64,000 nt of DNA from Muribaculaceae bacterium (GCA_017427945.1 JAFRRT010000033.1:62001-126000); one strand, 5' to 3'. Positions 41,068 to 52,747 are shown, counted from the first letter of the stretch. Numbers and translations are program-made. The notes: generated by a model not told the origin, from the sequence alone.

Positions 41068-44000
41068 ATGAAAAAGACAGTTAACAAATTGCGTTTCATT
41101 CTGCTGTTGGGCTTCCTGACCTTCAGCGTGACAGCGTGGAGCCAGAGGGCTAACATCGAAAAGATGTCAGTTTCTACCCAGATGTTCCTTGACCAAATGG
41201 AAGGCAAAGCCAACTTTGATGAGGCACCAATATCAAGGAGCTCAACACAATCACTTCATCCAATCAAGGAACTTGATAAATATGACCGTCCTTTTGCGAA
41301 GACCGACACGATAGATGGCAAGGTCTACATGTCATCTTTTGTAACCATTAGCGACGAATCGGGTATCGCTGCCCTTGAGAAATTAGGCGCCATCATTCAA
41401 TGTACTTTTGAAGACGGATTGCTCACTGCACTCATTCCAATTGACCGCTTCAACGAGGTGGCAGACCTTAGAATGGTGACAAGGATTGAAGTTGCGGTCC
41501 CGATGCAACCATACACCGACAAGGCACGCGAAGATACCAACGTTGATGATGTCCTTAGTCTGACAGCCGATGCTGTCGCAGCTGGTTTGAGCCAAAAATA
41601 TGACGGCTCGGGAGTTATCATGGGCATTATCGATACTGGTATTGATTTCCAGCACATCGCATTCAAAGACAGCAATGGCAACTCGCGTATCAAACGCGCA
41701 TATGTTTACAACGGCAGTTCTGAAAAATTGTATAAGACCATCAGTTCAAGTGCTCCCACTACCGATGACACCAGTGAGGATCATGGTACCCATACCAGTT
41801 CGGCAGCCGGCGGCTCAAGTGTAATTATCAACGGCTCAAACGTCACTGTGACCAATGACCATGCCAGCGCCACCTATGGCGGTATGGCACCTGGTGCTGA
41901 CTTATATCTAGCTGGAATTAACGGGTTAAGCAGCACTTATCTTTCCAATGCCTTCAAGAATATTGCGATGTATGCTGATAGTGTGAACATGCCTCTGGTA
42001 GTCAGCAACAGCTGGGGTAGCCACATTGGGCCTCATGATGGCACTAGCAGTTATTCAAGTGTTATTGCCCAGTATTTTGGCGACAACCATCCCAACCGTA
42101 TCTGTCTGTTTTCGGCAGGCAATACCTCGGGTGATGCCGATGCGAATGAAGGTGGCGGTAAGCACTTATATGGAACTGCCAGCCAAGCTAATCCATTGCG
42201 CTCCATTCTGCGTAGCCATTATTACAGTGATACAGATAACGGTTACCGTTATAATGGTGATATCAGTGCATGGTGCCGCTCTACTAGCGTTGCCAGTATG
42301 GGTTGTAGGATTCACGTGTTGAACTCCAACACTGGAGCCGTATTGACTTCGGTTGAGGTTAATCCCACGACTAATGGTGCTTCTGTTTCAGGACTGAGCT
42401 CATACTACACGGGAACGTTATTTGCCTACAAGGATTATCTTAATAGTAACAAGACCCAAATTCTGCTTCGAACAGGCACAAATGGATTAGTGACAACAAG
42501 TCATAACAACTACGTCAGCAATTACACGCTGGCTGTGGAATTCTACCCGACCAACGGCACTGCCGAAATTGATGTTTGGGGTGGCAATTATTGCTATTTT
42601 ACCGACTATTTGACCACCAATGGCTATAATTGGACTAATGGTACCGACGATGGTGCTATGGGTGATTACGCCACAATTCCCGAAGTCATTTCGGTTGGCG
42701 CTCACGTGACCAAGAACCGGATTGTGGACTATAACGGTACGTCATATAACTATTCCAGCACTTTTCCCATGGACGACATTGCTTACTTCTCGAGTTACGG
42801 TACACCCAGTATGACTCCCACAGGTGGGTTATATCCGTGGATTACGGCACCTGGCGCTAGGACGGTGGCAGCGGTCAATCATTATCACACCTCTGACAGC
42901 TATAATTACATCAATGGCCAGTATGGCAAGGTGGACCGTGTGAACTCAAATACGACTTATCCCTATGGTGCCATGCAAGGCACCTCGATGTCAACTCCAG
43001 TTGCAGCAGGAATTGTGGCCTTGTGGCTGCAGGCTGCTCAAGAGGTTGGCTGGAACATGACTACCAGCGATGTTAAAGATATCATGAGAGAGACAGCCAA
43101 ACAGGATTCATGGACAACGACAGGTCCAAATGCCAGCCATTTCGGTAATGGTAAGATTGATGCTTTGGGCGGAATTCAGTACATCTTAGGAGGTGATGAT
43201 CCCATCATTCGTGCTTCCTTGACTGAGTTGACTTACACCGGTGTGCCTGGTGAAAGCTATACACAGCAGGTGGTTGTGACTGGTCGCAATCTGATTGGTC
43301 CGATTACCGCTACACTCAGCGATCCTGACAACGTCTTCAGCATGAGTGTTTCGGGCGCTAACTCCAATGGCCAGACCCTTACTCTCAATTCAGGCGATGT
43401 ACTTAATGTAACTTACTCCCCACATGCTGTCGGCACCCATACGGGTACCATTACCTTGACCAGTAACGGTGCCACGTCTGTGACCATTCTCTTGAATGGT
43501 ACAGCAGCCAATATTGTTGAAAAAACCATCTGTGACGGCAACGTTGAAAACTATTTCCTGCCTATTTTCGGTTATTTTTATGACGAAAAGCAGATTAATC
43601 AAATAATCTACCCTGCTGAGTTGTTGACTGAATTCCAAGGCAAGACGCTTAAGTCGATGACTTTCTATTCACCTCATATCTATTTCTCAGGAGGTAGCTA
43701 TAACGTTAAGGTGGGTTCAACGAGCCAAAGTACATATCCATCAGATCTAGCTTCAATAGTGCGTTTGTCTCCTAATAATCTTACGATTGTAGCGAGCAAT
43801 CAAGCTGCTACTCCAGGTGGCACAACACTGACAATAAATTTTGACGAGAATAATCCTTTCATTTATGATGGCGGAAATCTCCTTTTGGATTTTGAAGTAA
43901 CAGAAACAGGCAATTACGACTACAGTAGCAGCGATAGCCCAACCTATTTCTATGGTGTGAACCAAAGCACTTATACAGGATTCAACTCTCATGCCCCGTC

Positions 44001-46524
44001 ATCATCTGAGACAATTAATGGCAATGGAATTTATACTACAGGCAGTTATTGTGGAGCACGAGCATTCCTGCCCAAGGTGACCATTGTGGCTGAAATTCCC
44101 CAGGGTGGCCCCTCCTTGTCGGTTGATCCGACTGAGGTAAACATCGAGGATGGCACGGGTGATGACCGCAGCACAAATGTCACTGTAACAAGTGAGAACC
44201 TGACTGGCGGACTTACTACCACCGCATCAAATAGCTGGAACGCCACCCTTAATCAGGACAACAGCGAAATGACTGTTACCTATAACGGCAAGGCATTGCA
44301 TCAGATGGGCTCGGCAAGTGTCCATAGCTATGCCGATAACCTGCATGCAAGCGTTGCTACCGATTATTTGTACACCGGCCCGATTTACATTCTGGGCAAC
44401 ATCAACCCATGGACGGCCAATAACGGCATCCAGATGTCGCGTGACACCGAAACCGGAATTTACACAACTACACTGACCGCTCAAAACAGCGGTGACGGCT
44501 ATGCCTATGTGGGCTTCACCAAGCGTTTGGGCGGCAATGCCAATGACTGGAACAGCATCGAATATTACCGCTTCGGTCCCATGAGCAATGATGCTAACTG
44601 GGCGTTGTATAACCAGTGGGCCGATAACCGTGACGTTTACTGTCCGCTCGACACCGTCGGCGGTTACGCCACTATCCAAGTGCCTATGGGAACCTGGCGC
44701 GTGACGATAGACTCCCATAATAACCGCTTCAAGTTCACTGAGCTTGTCGTCAGCTCCAGCGTGAGTCCCAGTGAGGGCACTCTTGACTTTGGCACTATAT
44801 TCACGGGCGGCAACTCAACGCAGACAATCACCATCACCAACGATGGTAACTTGCCGTTCACGCCCAGCATAGGAGGTCTTTCGGGTGAATTCAGCACCGA
44901 CTATGTTCCTAGCGAACTGGCTCCTGGTGAATCGGTAACAATCACTATCACCTATACTCCCGAAAACAGTGGCAGCGATAGTGGAACATTTACCTTGAGC
45001 GATGGAGTTCACACATACACCTGGACCCTTGTTGGCGCGGCGGTTACGCCTGTAATTCACGGCTATGTCGAGCCAAATGACGTGAATGTCAACTTCGGCG
45101 AGAAGGCTCTCAACGAAACCTATACCTATACCGTTCGCATCTACAATGATGGCGATTTGGCCTTTGATCCTGCTATCAACGTGAGCGGCATGGATGGCGT
45201 ATTCAACGTGACTCCGACCACTGGCATCACGATTGAACCGGGTGAATACTACGACCTGACTGTTTCATTCACCCCGACTCAGGAAGGCAGCTATAGCAGT
45301 ACTTTCACCGTAACCATCAACGGTGAGCAAACAACTGTAACCGTGACCGGTAGTGCAAGTGCAACGGCTATTACCGATGACATTATTCATAGCAACACTG
45401 TAACTGTTCCGGTTTACAAGACTGAAATTGATGTGTACGGTCCTTATTCCTTCAATCAGGTTGAGAATGACGTTAACCGTCAACTCACGCCCAATGCGAC
45501 TAATGGTGCACTTAGATTGCTCGCCAAGAACGAAGAGGCCATCACAGGATATCGCCTGTTCCACAACCGCGCGAGCAAGAACAATGATACCAACTGGGCC
45601 GACGGCAATGACCAGAGTTCTGTGGCCTATGCCCTGCACGGCATCGCACAGGACAACTTCACGACCTACACCAAGGATGGCAGCACCTGGACACAAGATG
45701 CCGTCTATCCCATCAATGGCGCTAATGAGTTGTGGATTGACTTGAATGACAATGATGAGGTTCTCAGCGTGGACACCTGGTATGCTCCCGTGATTGTCGC
45801 CAACAGCAAGAAACTTGACGAGAACACCTATGGTTCACGCATGGAAATGAGTCCGGCGCTCCTCAGCGAGATTCAGATCATCGGTGCCTATGATGACTCC
45901 AAGCATCACCGCAAAGCCTATAATGACCCTGCAACCGGCATAGACTATGTATATGTAACAGCCCAGGTGGAAATCATCGCCAACATCCCGACCATTGAGG
46001 TGAATGGCCACTCCTATGAATGTTACATGGCCCGCGCATGGCGCCAATACAAGCCCTACACGATTGGTCAAGGAGAAGGCCAGGAAATCATCGAGCTTAT
46101 CGATGAGAATACTGATGTCATGGGTGCTACCGGCACCGTAACGTGCATTATTGGCTCCAAAGACTGGACCGAGGTGAATGCCGACAGCGTTTACCAGGCC
46201 AATGAATACACTTTCATTGTCAAGGACGGCGAACAAGCAAATGTCAAGCTGTATGGTCGTATCTACTTCAAGCGTACCGACGTGGCTCCGATTACCACAC
46301 GCGGCGCAAGCGAAGATGGTGGATACTATGCTATGGAGGGTGAGAGCAACTTACCCGGCGAACCCACCTATGTTGACGAATACATCATCGTCAAGGAGGT
46401 TGCCGAGGTCATCTATGTCAATCCGCAGGGTATGACATCACATCGTCCGTTCGATGGCGTGAACATCGTTGTCACACGCTTCACCGACGGCAGTACGATG
46501 ACTTCCAAGGTACTGAAACGCTAA
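41068..46524 (+). CDS. Giant secreted subtilisin-like serine protease (S8) with ASH/Ig domains
   Basis: 1818 residues. Signal peptide, a propeptide-like region (about 30-160), then a subtilase domain with Asp189 (MGIIDTGIDFQ), His242 (DHGTHTSSAAGG) and Ser640 (GTSMSTPVAAGI). The catalytic Ser is nearly 400 residues after the His because a beta-rich insertion (about 330-560) interrupts the domain. C-terminal domains follow: Ig-like modules, two ASPM-SPD2-Hydin-like repeats (GTLDFGTIFTGGNSTQTITITNDG; VNVNFGEKALNETYTYTVRIYNDG) and more sandwich domains. It ends VIYVNPQGMTSHR and VNIVVTRFTDGSTMTSKVLKR, the same kind of C-terminal domain as the LRR proteins, so it is probably displayed or released at the surface. 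Confidence 0.9.
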   Translation: MKKTVNKLRFILLLGFLTFSVTAWSQRANIEKMSVSTQMFLDQMEGKANFDEAPISRSSTQSLHPIKELDKYDRPFAKTDTIDGKVYMSSFVTISDESGIAALEKLGAIIQCTFEDGLLTALIPIDRFNEVADLRMVTRIEVAVPMQPYTDKAREDTNVDDVLSLTADAVAAGLSQKYDGSGVIMGIIDTGIDFQHIAFKDSNGNSRIKRAYVYNGSSEKLYKTISSSAPTTDDTSEDHGTHTSSAAGGSSVIINGSNVTVTNDHASATYGGMAPGADLYLAGINGLSSTYLSNAFKNIAMYADSVNMPLVVSNSWGSHIGPHDGTSSYSSVIAQYFGDNHPNRICLFSAGNTSGDADANEGGGKHLYGTASQANPLRSILRSHYYSDTDNGYRYNGDISAWCRSTSVASMGCRIHVLNSNTGAVLTSVEVNPTTNGASVSGLSSYYTGTLFAYKDYLNSNKTQILLRTGTNGLVTTSHNNYVSNYTLAVEFYPTNGTAEIDVWGGNYCYFTDYLTTNGYNWTNGTDDGAMGDYATIPEVISVGAHVTKNRIVDYNGTSYNYSSTFPMDDIAYFSSYGTPSMTPTGGLYPWITAPGARTVAAVNHYHTSDSYNYINGQYGKVDRVNSNTTYPYGAMQGTSMSTPVAAGIVALWLQAAQEVGWNMTTSDVKDIMRETAKQDSWTTTGPNASHFGNGKIDALGGIQYILGGDDPIIRASLTELTYTGVPGESYTQQVVVTGRNLIGPITATLSDPDNVFSMSVSGANSNGQTLTLNSGDVLNVTYSPHAVGTHTGTITLTSNGATSVTILLNGTAANIVEKTICDGNVENYFLPIFGYFYDEKQINQIIYPAELLTEFQGKTLKSMTFYSPHIYFSGGSYNVKVGSTSQSTYPSDLASIVRLSPNNLTIVASNQAATPGGTTLTINFDENNPFIYDGGNLLLDFEVTETGNYDYSSSDSPTYFYGVNQSTYTGFNSHAPSSSETINGNGIYTTGSYCGARAFLPKVTIVAEIPQGGPSLSVDPTEVNIEDGTGDDRSTNVTVTSENLTGGLTTTASNSWNATLNQDNSEMTVTYNGKALHQMGSASVHSYADNLHASVATDYLYTGPIYILGNINPWTANNGIQMSRDTETGIYTTTLTAQNSGDGYAYVGFTKRLGGNANDWNSIEYYRFGPMSNDANWALYNQWADNRDVYCPLDTVGGYATIQVPMGTWRVTIDSHNNRFKFTELVVSSSVSPSEGTLDFGTIFTGGNSTQTITITNDGNLPFTPSIGGLSGEFSTDYVPSELAPGESVTITITYTPENSGSDSGTFTLSDGVHTYTWTLVGAAVTPVIHGYVEPNDVNVNFGEKALNETYTYTVRIYNDGDLAFDPAINVSGMDGVFNVTPTTGITIEPGEYYDLTVSFTPTQEGSYSSTFTVTINGEQTTVTVTGSASATAITDDIIHSNTVTVPVYKTEIDVYGPYSFNQVENDVNRQLTPNATNGALRLLAKNEEAITGYRLFHNRASKNNDTNWADGNDQSSVAYALHGIAQDNFTTYTKDGSTWTQDAVYPINGANELWIDLNDNDEVLSVDTWYAPVIVANSKKLDENTYGSRMEMSPALLSEIQIIGAYDDSKHHRKAYNDPATGIDYVYVTAQVEIIANIPTIEVNGHSYECYMARAWRQYKPYTIGQGEGQEIIELIDENTDVMGATGTVTCIIGSKDWTEVNADSVYQANEYTFIVKDGEQANVKLYGRIYFKRTDVAPITTRGASEDGGYYAMEGESNLPGEPTYVDEYIIVKEVAEVIYVNPQGMTSHRPFDGVNIVVTRFTDGSTMTSKVLKR

Positions 46525-46547
46525 GTATCGATATCTTGTACAATAGA

Positions 46548-46581
46548 CAATGAGGGCTGGCTTCTAAGCCAGCCCTCATTG
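46548..46581. terminator. Bidirectional terminator between subtilase and NUDIX genes
   Basis: caatgagggctggctt pairs completely with 46566-46581. It lies 24 bases after the subtilase stop and 28 bases from the end of the convergent NUDIX gene. Confidence 0.85.
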
Positions 46582-46608
46582 CTTGTATCAGTTATAACGA
46601 ATTATATA

Positions 46609-47031
46609 TCAGTTCTTTTGCTGTGTCATAATCTCATCGGGAAAGAGACCTATAAGGCGTTCATCGGCAGCGCACCACGGGAGGGTAAGCAGTTCGTTCC
46701 ATGGCAGCCAGCAGCTGGCGACATGCTCACGCATGGTGAACTCGGTAGTCGATGCTGTGCAGCGATAGGCCGCAAGGGTAATGGAGAAATCAGGATAATC
46801 ATGCGTTGCCTTGGCCAGCAGTTCGTGAACCTCGACATCATAGTCCATTTCCTCGATGAGTTCGCGGTGCAGCGCCTGTTCAGGAGTTTCTCCGGGCTCT
46901 ATCTTCCCCCCAGGGAACTCCCATAGATTGGTTGTGTAAGCGTAACGAGAGACACCCCGCTGCATACACAACACCTTGCCATCGACCTCGATGACTGCGG
47001 CAACGACATTAAAATGCTTTCTTTTCTCCAT
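46609..47031 (-). CDS. NUDIX hydrolase, MutT-like (deoxy)nucleoside triphosphate pyrophosphohydrolase
   Basis: 140 residues. Nudix box GKIEPGETPEQALHRELIEE at 42-61 with the REL and EE metal-binding residues; WEFPGG precedes it, as in MutT proteins that hydrolyse oxidised dGTP or related nucleotides. The Gly usual after EE-x is Asp (MDYDV), a tolerated change. The start codon overlaps the stop of the rhodanese gene (TAATG), so the two are translationally coupled. Confidence 0.9.
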   Translation of the reverse strand: MEKRKHFNVVAAVIEVDGKVLCMQRGVSRYAYTTNLWEFPGGKIEPGETPEQALHRELIEEMDYDVEVHELLAKATHDYPDFSITLAAYRCTASTTEFTMREHVASCWLPWNELLTLPWCAADERLIGLFPDEIMTQQKN

Positions 47032-47465
47032 TACTTCACCAGTGATTTACCTTGGTCTTGCCATGCGATGACACCACCATTCAAGTTGGTTACTGTCAGT
47101 CCATTAGCAGCAAGTTGCGAAGCAGCACGGGCACTGCGGCGCCCACTGCGGCAATAGACAGCGACAGGCCGCTGGACGTCAAGCACACCCATGGCTTTCT
47201 CGATAAAAGTCGAGTCATTCACGTCAACGAGTGTAGCCCCTGAGATATGGCCTTCATCAAACTCTTCCTGTGTGCGCACATCAAGCAGCTGCACATTGGG
47301 GTCGGCTATCAAGGTTTGAAACTCTTCAACGCCAACGTCCGCCCACGAGGCGACAGTCTTGGCGGGAAGGTTGCGCTTGGTCATCGTAGTGGCGCACGAA
47401 ACAGCAATAATTACCACTATTGCCAGCAATAACAACGTCTTTACATTAATCATCAAAAGTGTCAT
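47031..47465 (-). CDS. Rhodanese-like lipoprotein
   Basis: 144 residues. A hydrophobic N-terminus ends in IAVSC, a lipobox, so the protein faces the periplasm. The rhodanese fold follows (about 45-140): LLDVRTQEEFDEGHISGA, then the active-site loop YCRSGRRS with the persulfide-forming Cys and GGVIAW at the end. Single-domain periplasmic rhodaneses handle sulfane sulfur or thiol redox; the partner is unknown. Promoter -7 box at 47498-47505. An internal ATG 12 bases in is an alternative start. Confidence 0.9.
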   Translation of the reverse strand: MTLLMINVKTLLLLAIVVIIAVSCATTMTKRNLPAKTVASWADVGVEEFQTLIADPNVQLLDVRTQEEFDEGHISGATLVDVNDSTFIEKAMGVLDVQRPVAVYCRSGRRSARAASQLAANGLTVTNLNGGVIAWQDQGKSLVK

Positions 47466-47497
47466 ATTCGGTTTATCAATTTAGTGTTATTTTGGCG

Positions 47498-47505
47498 CAA
47501 AGATA
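47498..47505 (-). promoter_or_regulatory. -7 box for the rhodanese-NUDIX pair
   Basis: On the minus strand TATCTTTG followed by C, a perfect match, 33 bases before the start. Confidence 0.7.
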
Positions 47506-47637
47506 CATTATTTTTTCATCTCAGGCTGTACCTGTGCCGCTTTTATCGGTAAGACACCCCAAAGCCTGAGGAATGCCAAAGTGACAACGATAAATTTGTT
47601 TCCTGCCAATTTCGGCCGTGAAGTGAGAAAAATGTAT

Positions 47638-47645
47638 TACTTTTG
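47638..47645 (+). promoter_or_regulatory. -7 box for pyrG
   Basis: TACTTTTG matches TAnnTTTG. Transcription would start about 8 bases before ATG 47660 or 14 before ATG 47666, a nearly leaderless arrangement. Confidence 0.55.
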
Positions 47646-47653
47646 TAGGTTGA

Positions 47654-49285
<1,632 letters not shown>

Positions 49286-49344
49286 TTAAGTTGTCAGGTT
49301 GAAACTTACAACTTAAACTTAGAACAAAAAACTTTTAAAAATAT

Positions 49345-51432
49345 ATGGATAAAAACACTTTGATTGGAATGTTGCTCATGGGAGTCGTTATTTTCGGCTT
49401 CATGTGGCTACAGCAACCCAGTGAGGCCGAGAGGGCCGAACAACTCCGGCAAATGGATTCCATTGCCGCAGCCCAACAAGCGGCACAGCGCAACGATGCC
49501 GTGTTGGGCGATGTAGATACCTTGAGTGTTGCAGAACTGGCACGGTTGACAAGCGTGCTCCAAAACATGCCGGCCGATAACGCCGCTATCAACAACGAGG
49601 GTGTTGTCCTCACTTTGAAAGACGGCAACATCAGCGGAACGGTCACCGTTGGTGACACCACCGTACAATGGGACGAGGTTACGGCACACACCAGCGCTAA
49701 CCCTGCAGCACATAATCTGGCGGTTCAAGCCGTACAACGCACACTCGACATGTATGCCAAGAACGGCTCTTTTGCCACATCGCTTGCAGGCAACGAGCAG
49801 ATGGTGACCCTGGAGAATGACTCCCTGAAGGTGGAACTGAGCACCAAGGGCGGCATCATCGCCAAGGCGATATTGAAGGGTTATAAGACATGGCAGTCTC
49901 CACAACTGGTTCTGTTTGACAAGGGTGACAACGACTATAGTTTCACGCTGAGCAACAACACGCAGCGCTTCGAGACCAAGAATTTCTACTTTGAGCCCAA
50001 GAAACTGAACGACAGTACCGTGCTGATGAACCTGCAACTCGAAGGCGGTGCACAGTGGGGCCTTAAGTACACCCTGGTCCCCAACAGTTACATGGTTCGC
50101 ATGGAGATGGTTCAAAAGGGCATGACTCAGGTCATTCCGCTGAACATCAACCTGGTAGATTTGGACTGGCACCAGAAGATTTCACGCCATGAGTTCGGCA
50201 AGCAGTTTGAGGAGCGCAACAGCGCCATCTATTACAAGTTTGCTGGAGGTGGCGGAGATGTGAAATACACCAGCGAGAACGGCAATGACGAGAAGGAAAT
50301 CAAGGAGAAACTGAAATGGGTAAGTGCCAAGAACCAGTTCTTCTCGACCGTCCTCATCGCCGACAGCGTGATGAGCACCGCCAAGCTGACAAGCATCGTG
50401 ACCAAGGACACGCCCGATTATGAGAAGTACCTCAAGGACGTCAACATCCACACGATGATTCCTTACTCTAGTGATAAGGAAACCCCTGCATCGTTCTACT
50501 TCTACATGGGCCCGAACCGTTATCACATGCTCTCGAGCTATGACAAATTCTCGCCCAAGGAAGACCTCAAGCTCACACACCTCATCCCGCTGGGTTGGAA
50601 ACTGTTCCGCTGGATCAACACGGGTGTGATCATCCCCATCTTTGACTGGCTGGGCAAGTTCATGACTAATTATGGTCTCATCATCTTGGTGCTGACGCTC
50701 ATCATCAAGCTGGTTTTGTGGCCGCTGACCTACAAGAGCTATGTTTCTCAGGCCAAAATGCGCATCCTGGCTCCCGATATTGCCAAGATCAATGAGAAAT
50801 ATCCCAACCAGGAAGATGCCATCAAGAAACAGCAAAAGACGATGGAACTGTACAAACAGGCCGGTGCAAGTCCCTTTGGCGGCTGCCTGCCCATGATGCT
50901 GCAGATGCCCATCCTCATTGCGATGTTCACCTTCTTCCCCTCGTGCATCGAGTTGCGCGGGCAGTCTTTCCTGTGGGCCAATGACCTGAGTGCCCCTGAT
51001 AAGATTCTTGAGTGGGGCGGTAACATCCCCTTCATCTCGAGCACCTTTGGTAACCACGTCAGCCTGTTCTGTCTGTTGATGACCATTACCAACATCATCT
51101 ATACCTACATCACCACCAAGTCTCAGCCCTCGTCGCAGTCGATGCCGGGCATGAAGTGGATGATGTACCTCATGCCGCTGATGTTCCTGGTATTCTTCAA
51201 CAACTACGCATCAGGCTTGAGTTACTACTATTTCATCTCATTGTTGATTACCATCATCCAGACCTATAGCTGCCGTCTGTTCATCAAAGAGGACAAGGTT
51301 CGCGCCACCATGGCCGCCAACGCCGCCAAGCCCAAGAAGAAGAGCAAATGGATGGCCCGCCTCGAGGAAGCCCAGAAGCAGCAGCAGGCTCTGCAGAATA
51401 AGCAGGCCAACGCCAATAAGCGCCGTCGTTAA
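49345..51432 (+). CDS. yidC: Membrane protein insertase YidC
   Basis: 695 residues. N-terminal membrane anchor (TLIGMLLMGVVIFGFMWL), a large periplasmic beta-sandwich domain (about 70-430), then the five-helix insertase core (about 445-650): TNYGLIILVLTLIIKLVLWPLT, the SQAKMRILAPDI-x-(K)INEKYP coiled loop, GGCLPMMLQMPILIAMFTFF, and the last helices, ending in a Lys-rich tail that likely contacts ribosomes. It inserts and folds inner-membrane proteins with or without SecYEG. The core is conserved; the periplasmic part is longer than in E. coli, as usual for Bacteroidota. Confidence 0.96.
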   Translation: MDKNTLIGMLLMGVVIFGFMWLQQPSEAERAEQLRQMDSIAAAQQAAQRNDAVLGDVDTLSVAELARLTSVLQNMPADNAAINNEGVVLTLKDGNISGTVTVGDTTVQWDEVTAHTSANPAAHNLAVQAVQRTLDMYAKNGSFATSLAGNEQMVTLENDSLKVELSTKGGIIAKAILKGYKTWQSPQLVLFDKGDNDYSFTLSNNTQRFETKNFYFEPKKLNDSTVLMNLQLEGGAQWGLKYTLVPNSYMVRMEMVQKGMTQVIPLNINLVDLDWHQKISRHEFGKQFEERNSAIYYKFAGGGGDVKYTSENGNDEKEIKEKLKWVSAKNQFFSTVLIADSVMSTAKLTSIVTKDTPDYEKYLKDVNIHTMIPYSSDKETPASFYFYMGPNRYHMLSSYDKFSPKEDLKLTHLIPLGWKLFRWINTGVIIPIFDWLGKFMTNYGLIILVLTLIIKLVLWPLTYKSYVSQAKMRILAPDIAKINEKYPNQEDAIKKQQKTMELYKQAGASPFGGCLPMMLQMPILIAMFTFFPSCIELRGQSFLWANDLSAPDKILEWGGNIPFISSTFGNHVSLFCLLMTITNIIYTYITTKSQPSSQSMPGMKWMMYLMPLMFLVFFNNYASGLSYYYFISLLITIIQTYSCRLFIKEDKVRATMAANAAKPKKKSKWMARLEEAQKQQQALQNKQANANKRRR

Positions 51433-51526
51433 TAGCGAATTAGTGTAAATTGGCATATTAATTGCAACCTTTTGTGATGTAGAAACGTCTAATGGGTGTA
51501 ATTAATAACTTTTAAACGAAAAGAAA

Positions 51527-51973
51527 ATGTATATTCATCAATGTCCCGAGTGCGGGAAACAGTACAGCACTCAAGAGAAAGTCAGCCGTGTGAAGTGCCC
51601 TTATTGCGGCGCTGAGACCAACGTATCCTATGCTGACCAAGAGCAGACCAGCTACCAAGAAATGTGGCGTCAATTCAGTAACCAGACTTCTAACGCCATG
51701 GACGATGTATTCAGCAACGGTCCTTCGGGTAAGAGCCGTGGTGTTGCCGGTCTGCTGGCCTTGTTCCTGGGTGCCGTAGGTTTGCACTACTTCTACTTGA
51801 ACAAGACAACTGCCGGCGTTGTGTTCCTCATTGTCTCATTACTCTCGTGCGGTGTCCTGGCCACGGTCACCTGGGTTGTATCCATCATCCAAGCCGTGCT
51901 GTTCTTCACCAGCACTCAGGAAGAGTTTGAGCGCAAGTGGGTTATCACGCCAAGCAACTTCCCGTTGTTCTAA
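51527..51973 (+). CDS. TM2 domain protein with N-terminal zinc ribbon
   Basis: 148 residues: a zinc ribbon at 6-29 (CPECGKQY...CPYCGAE), a polar linker, then a TM2 domain (about 70-135), with KSRGVAGLLALFLGAVGLHYFYLN preceding two membrane helices; the GLHYFYLN motif is typical. Function of this membrane family is unknown. First gene of a tightly packed envelope cluster; the GH25 gene starts 12 bp downstream. Confidence 0.87.
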   Translation: MYIHQCPECGKQYSTQEKVSRVKCPYCGAETNVSYADQEQTSYQEMWRQFSNQTSNAMDDVFSNGPSGKSRGVAGLLALFLGAVGLHYFYLNKTTAGVVFLIVSLLSCGVLATVTWVVSIIQAVLFFTSTQEEFERKWVITPSNFPLF

Positions 51974-51985
51974 AACCGACTGCCT

Positions 51986-52747
51986 ATGGGAAGACGCCAG
52001 GTGCCTACAAAACCCGACTACATCAAGTGGCTGCTCCTTGCAGGGGCAGCAGCACTTGTTGTATTACTGGGTGGTTATCTGGCTTGGCGTTACATTCTGC
52101 CCCACTCGGTGGCGGTGGACCGCTACCGCTATCCCATAGCGGGCATTGACGTGTCGAAGCACAACGGCGACATCGACTTCTCGATGGTTGGCGACGACAA
52201 TTACCAGTTTGTCTTCATCAAGGCGAGTGAGGGCAAGACTTACAAGGACGAGGCTTTTGGCCGCAATTACGAGCGAGCCCGCGATGCAGGCTTGAAAGTG
52301 GGGGCATACCACTTCTTTCGCAAGAACCGGACCGGGCAGGAGCAAGCCGACAACTTCTTGGGCGCCATCAATGGCAAACCGCTGGACCTGCCGTTGGTCA
52401 TCGATCTGGAAGATGATTGGGGCAACGGTGCTACCGTGAGTCGGCAGACGGCCATCGAGCGCGTCATGGAAATGGTCAACATTCTCACCGACAAAGGCTA
52501 TCAAGTGATGATTTACACCAACTTTGACGGCTATGAGAAGTACTACAAGGACATGCTGGGAGACCACGACCTGTGGCTGTGCTCATTCACCAGCCCCGAT
52601 TTATTGCCGACGATGCCTCACCGCTTCCAGCAATTCAGCCACGAGGGAAGCGTCAACGGTGTTGAAGGTAAGGTAGACCTGAATGTCTTCAGGGGCAGCA
52701 AGCGGGAATGGAACCATTACTTAGAGCAAGTGAAACAACCAGGATAA
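51986..52747 (+). CDS. Membrane-anchored glycoside hydrolase family 25 (lysozyme)
   Basis: 253 residues. A single membrane segment (about 17-38) anchors a GH25 domain beginning PIAGIDVSKHNGDIDFSMV, with VFIKASEGKTYKD, GAYHFFRKN and LPLVIDLED giving the catalytic Asp/Glu region. GH25 enzymes cleave the beta-1,4 MurNAc-GlcNAc bond of peptidoglycan. The anchor is not followed by a clear cleavage site, so it likely stays in the inner membrane facing the periplasm. It is spaced 12 and 15 bp from its neighbours. Confidence 0.92.
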   Translation: MGRRQVPTKPDYIKWLLLAGAAALVVLLGGYLAWRYILPHSVAVDRYRYPIAGIDVSKHNGDIDFSMVGDDNYQFVFIKASEGKTYKDEAFGRNYERARDAGLKVGAYHFFRKNRTGQEQADNFLGAINGKPLDLPLVIDLEDDWGNGATVSRQTAIERVMEMVNILTDKGYQVMIYTNFDGYEKYYKDMLGDHDLWLCSFTSPDLLPTMPHRFQQFSHEGSVNGVEGKVDLNVFRGSKREWNHYLEQVKQPG

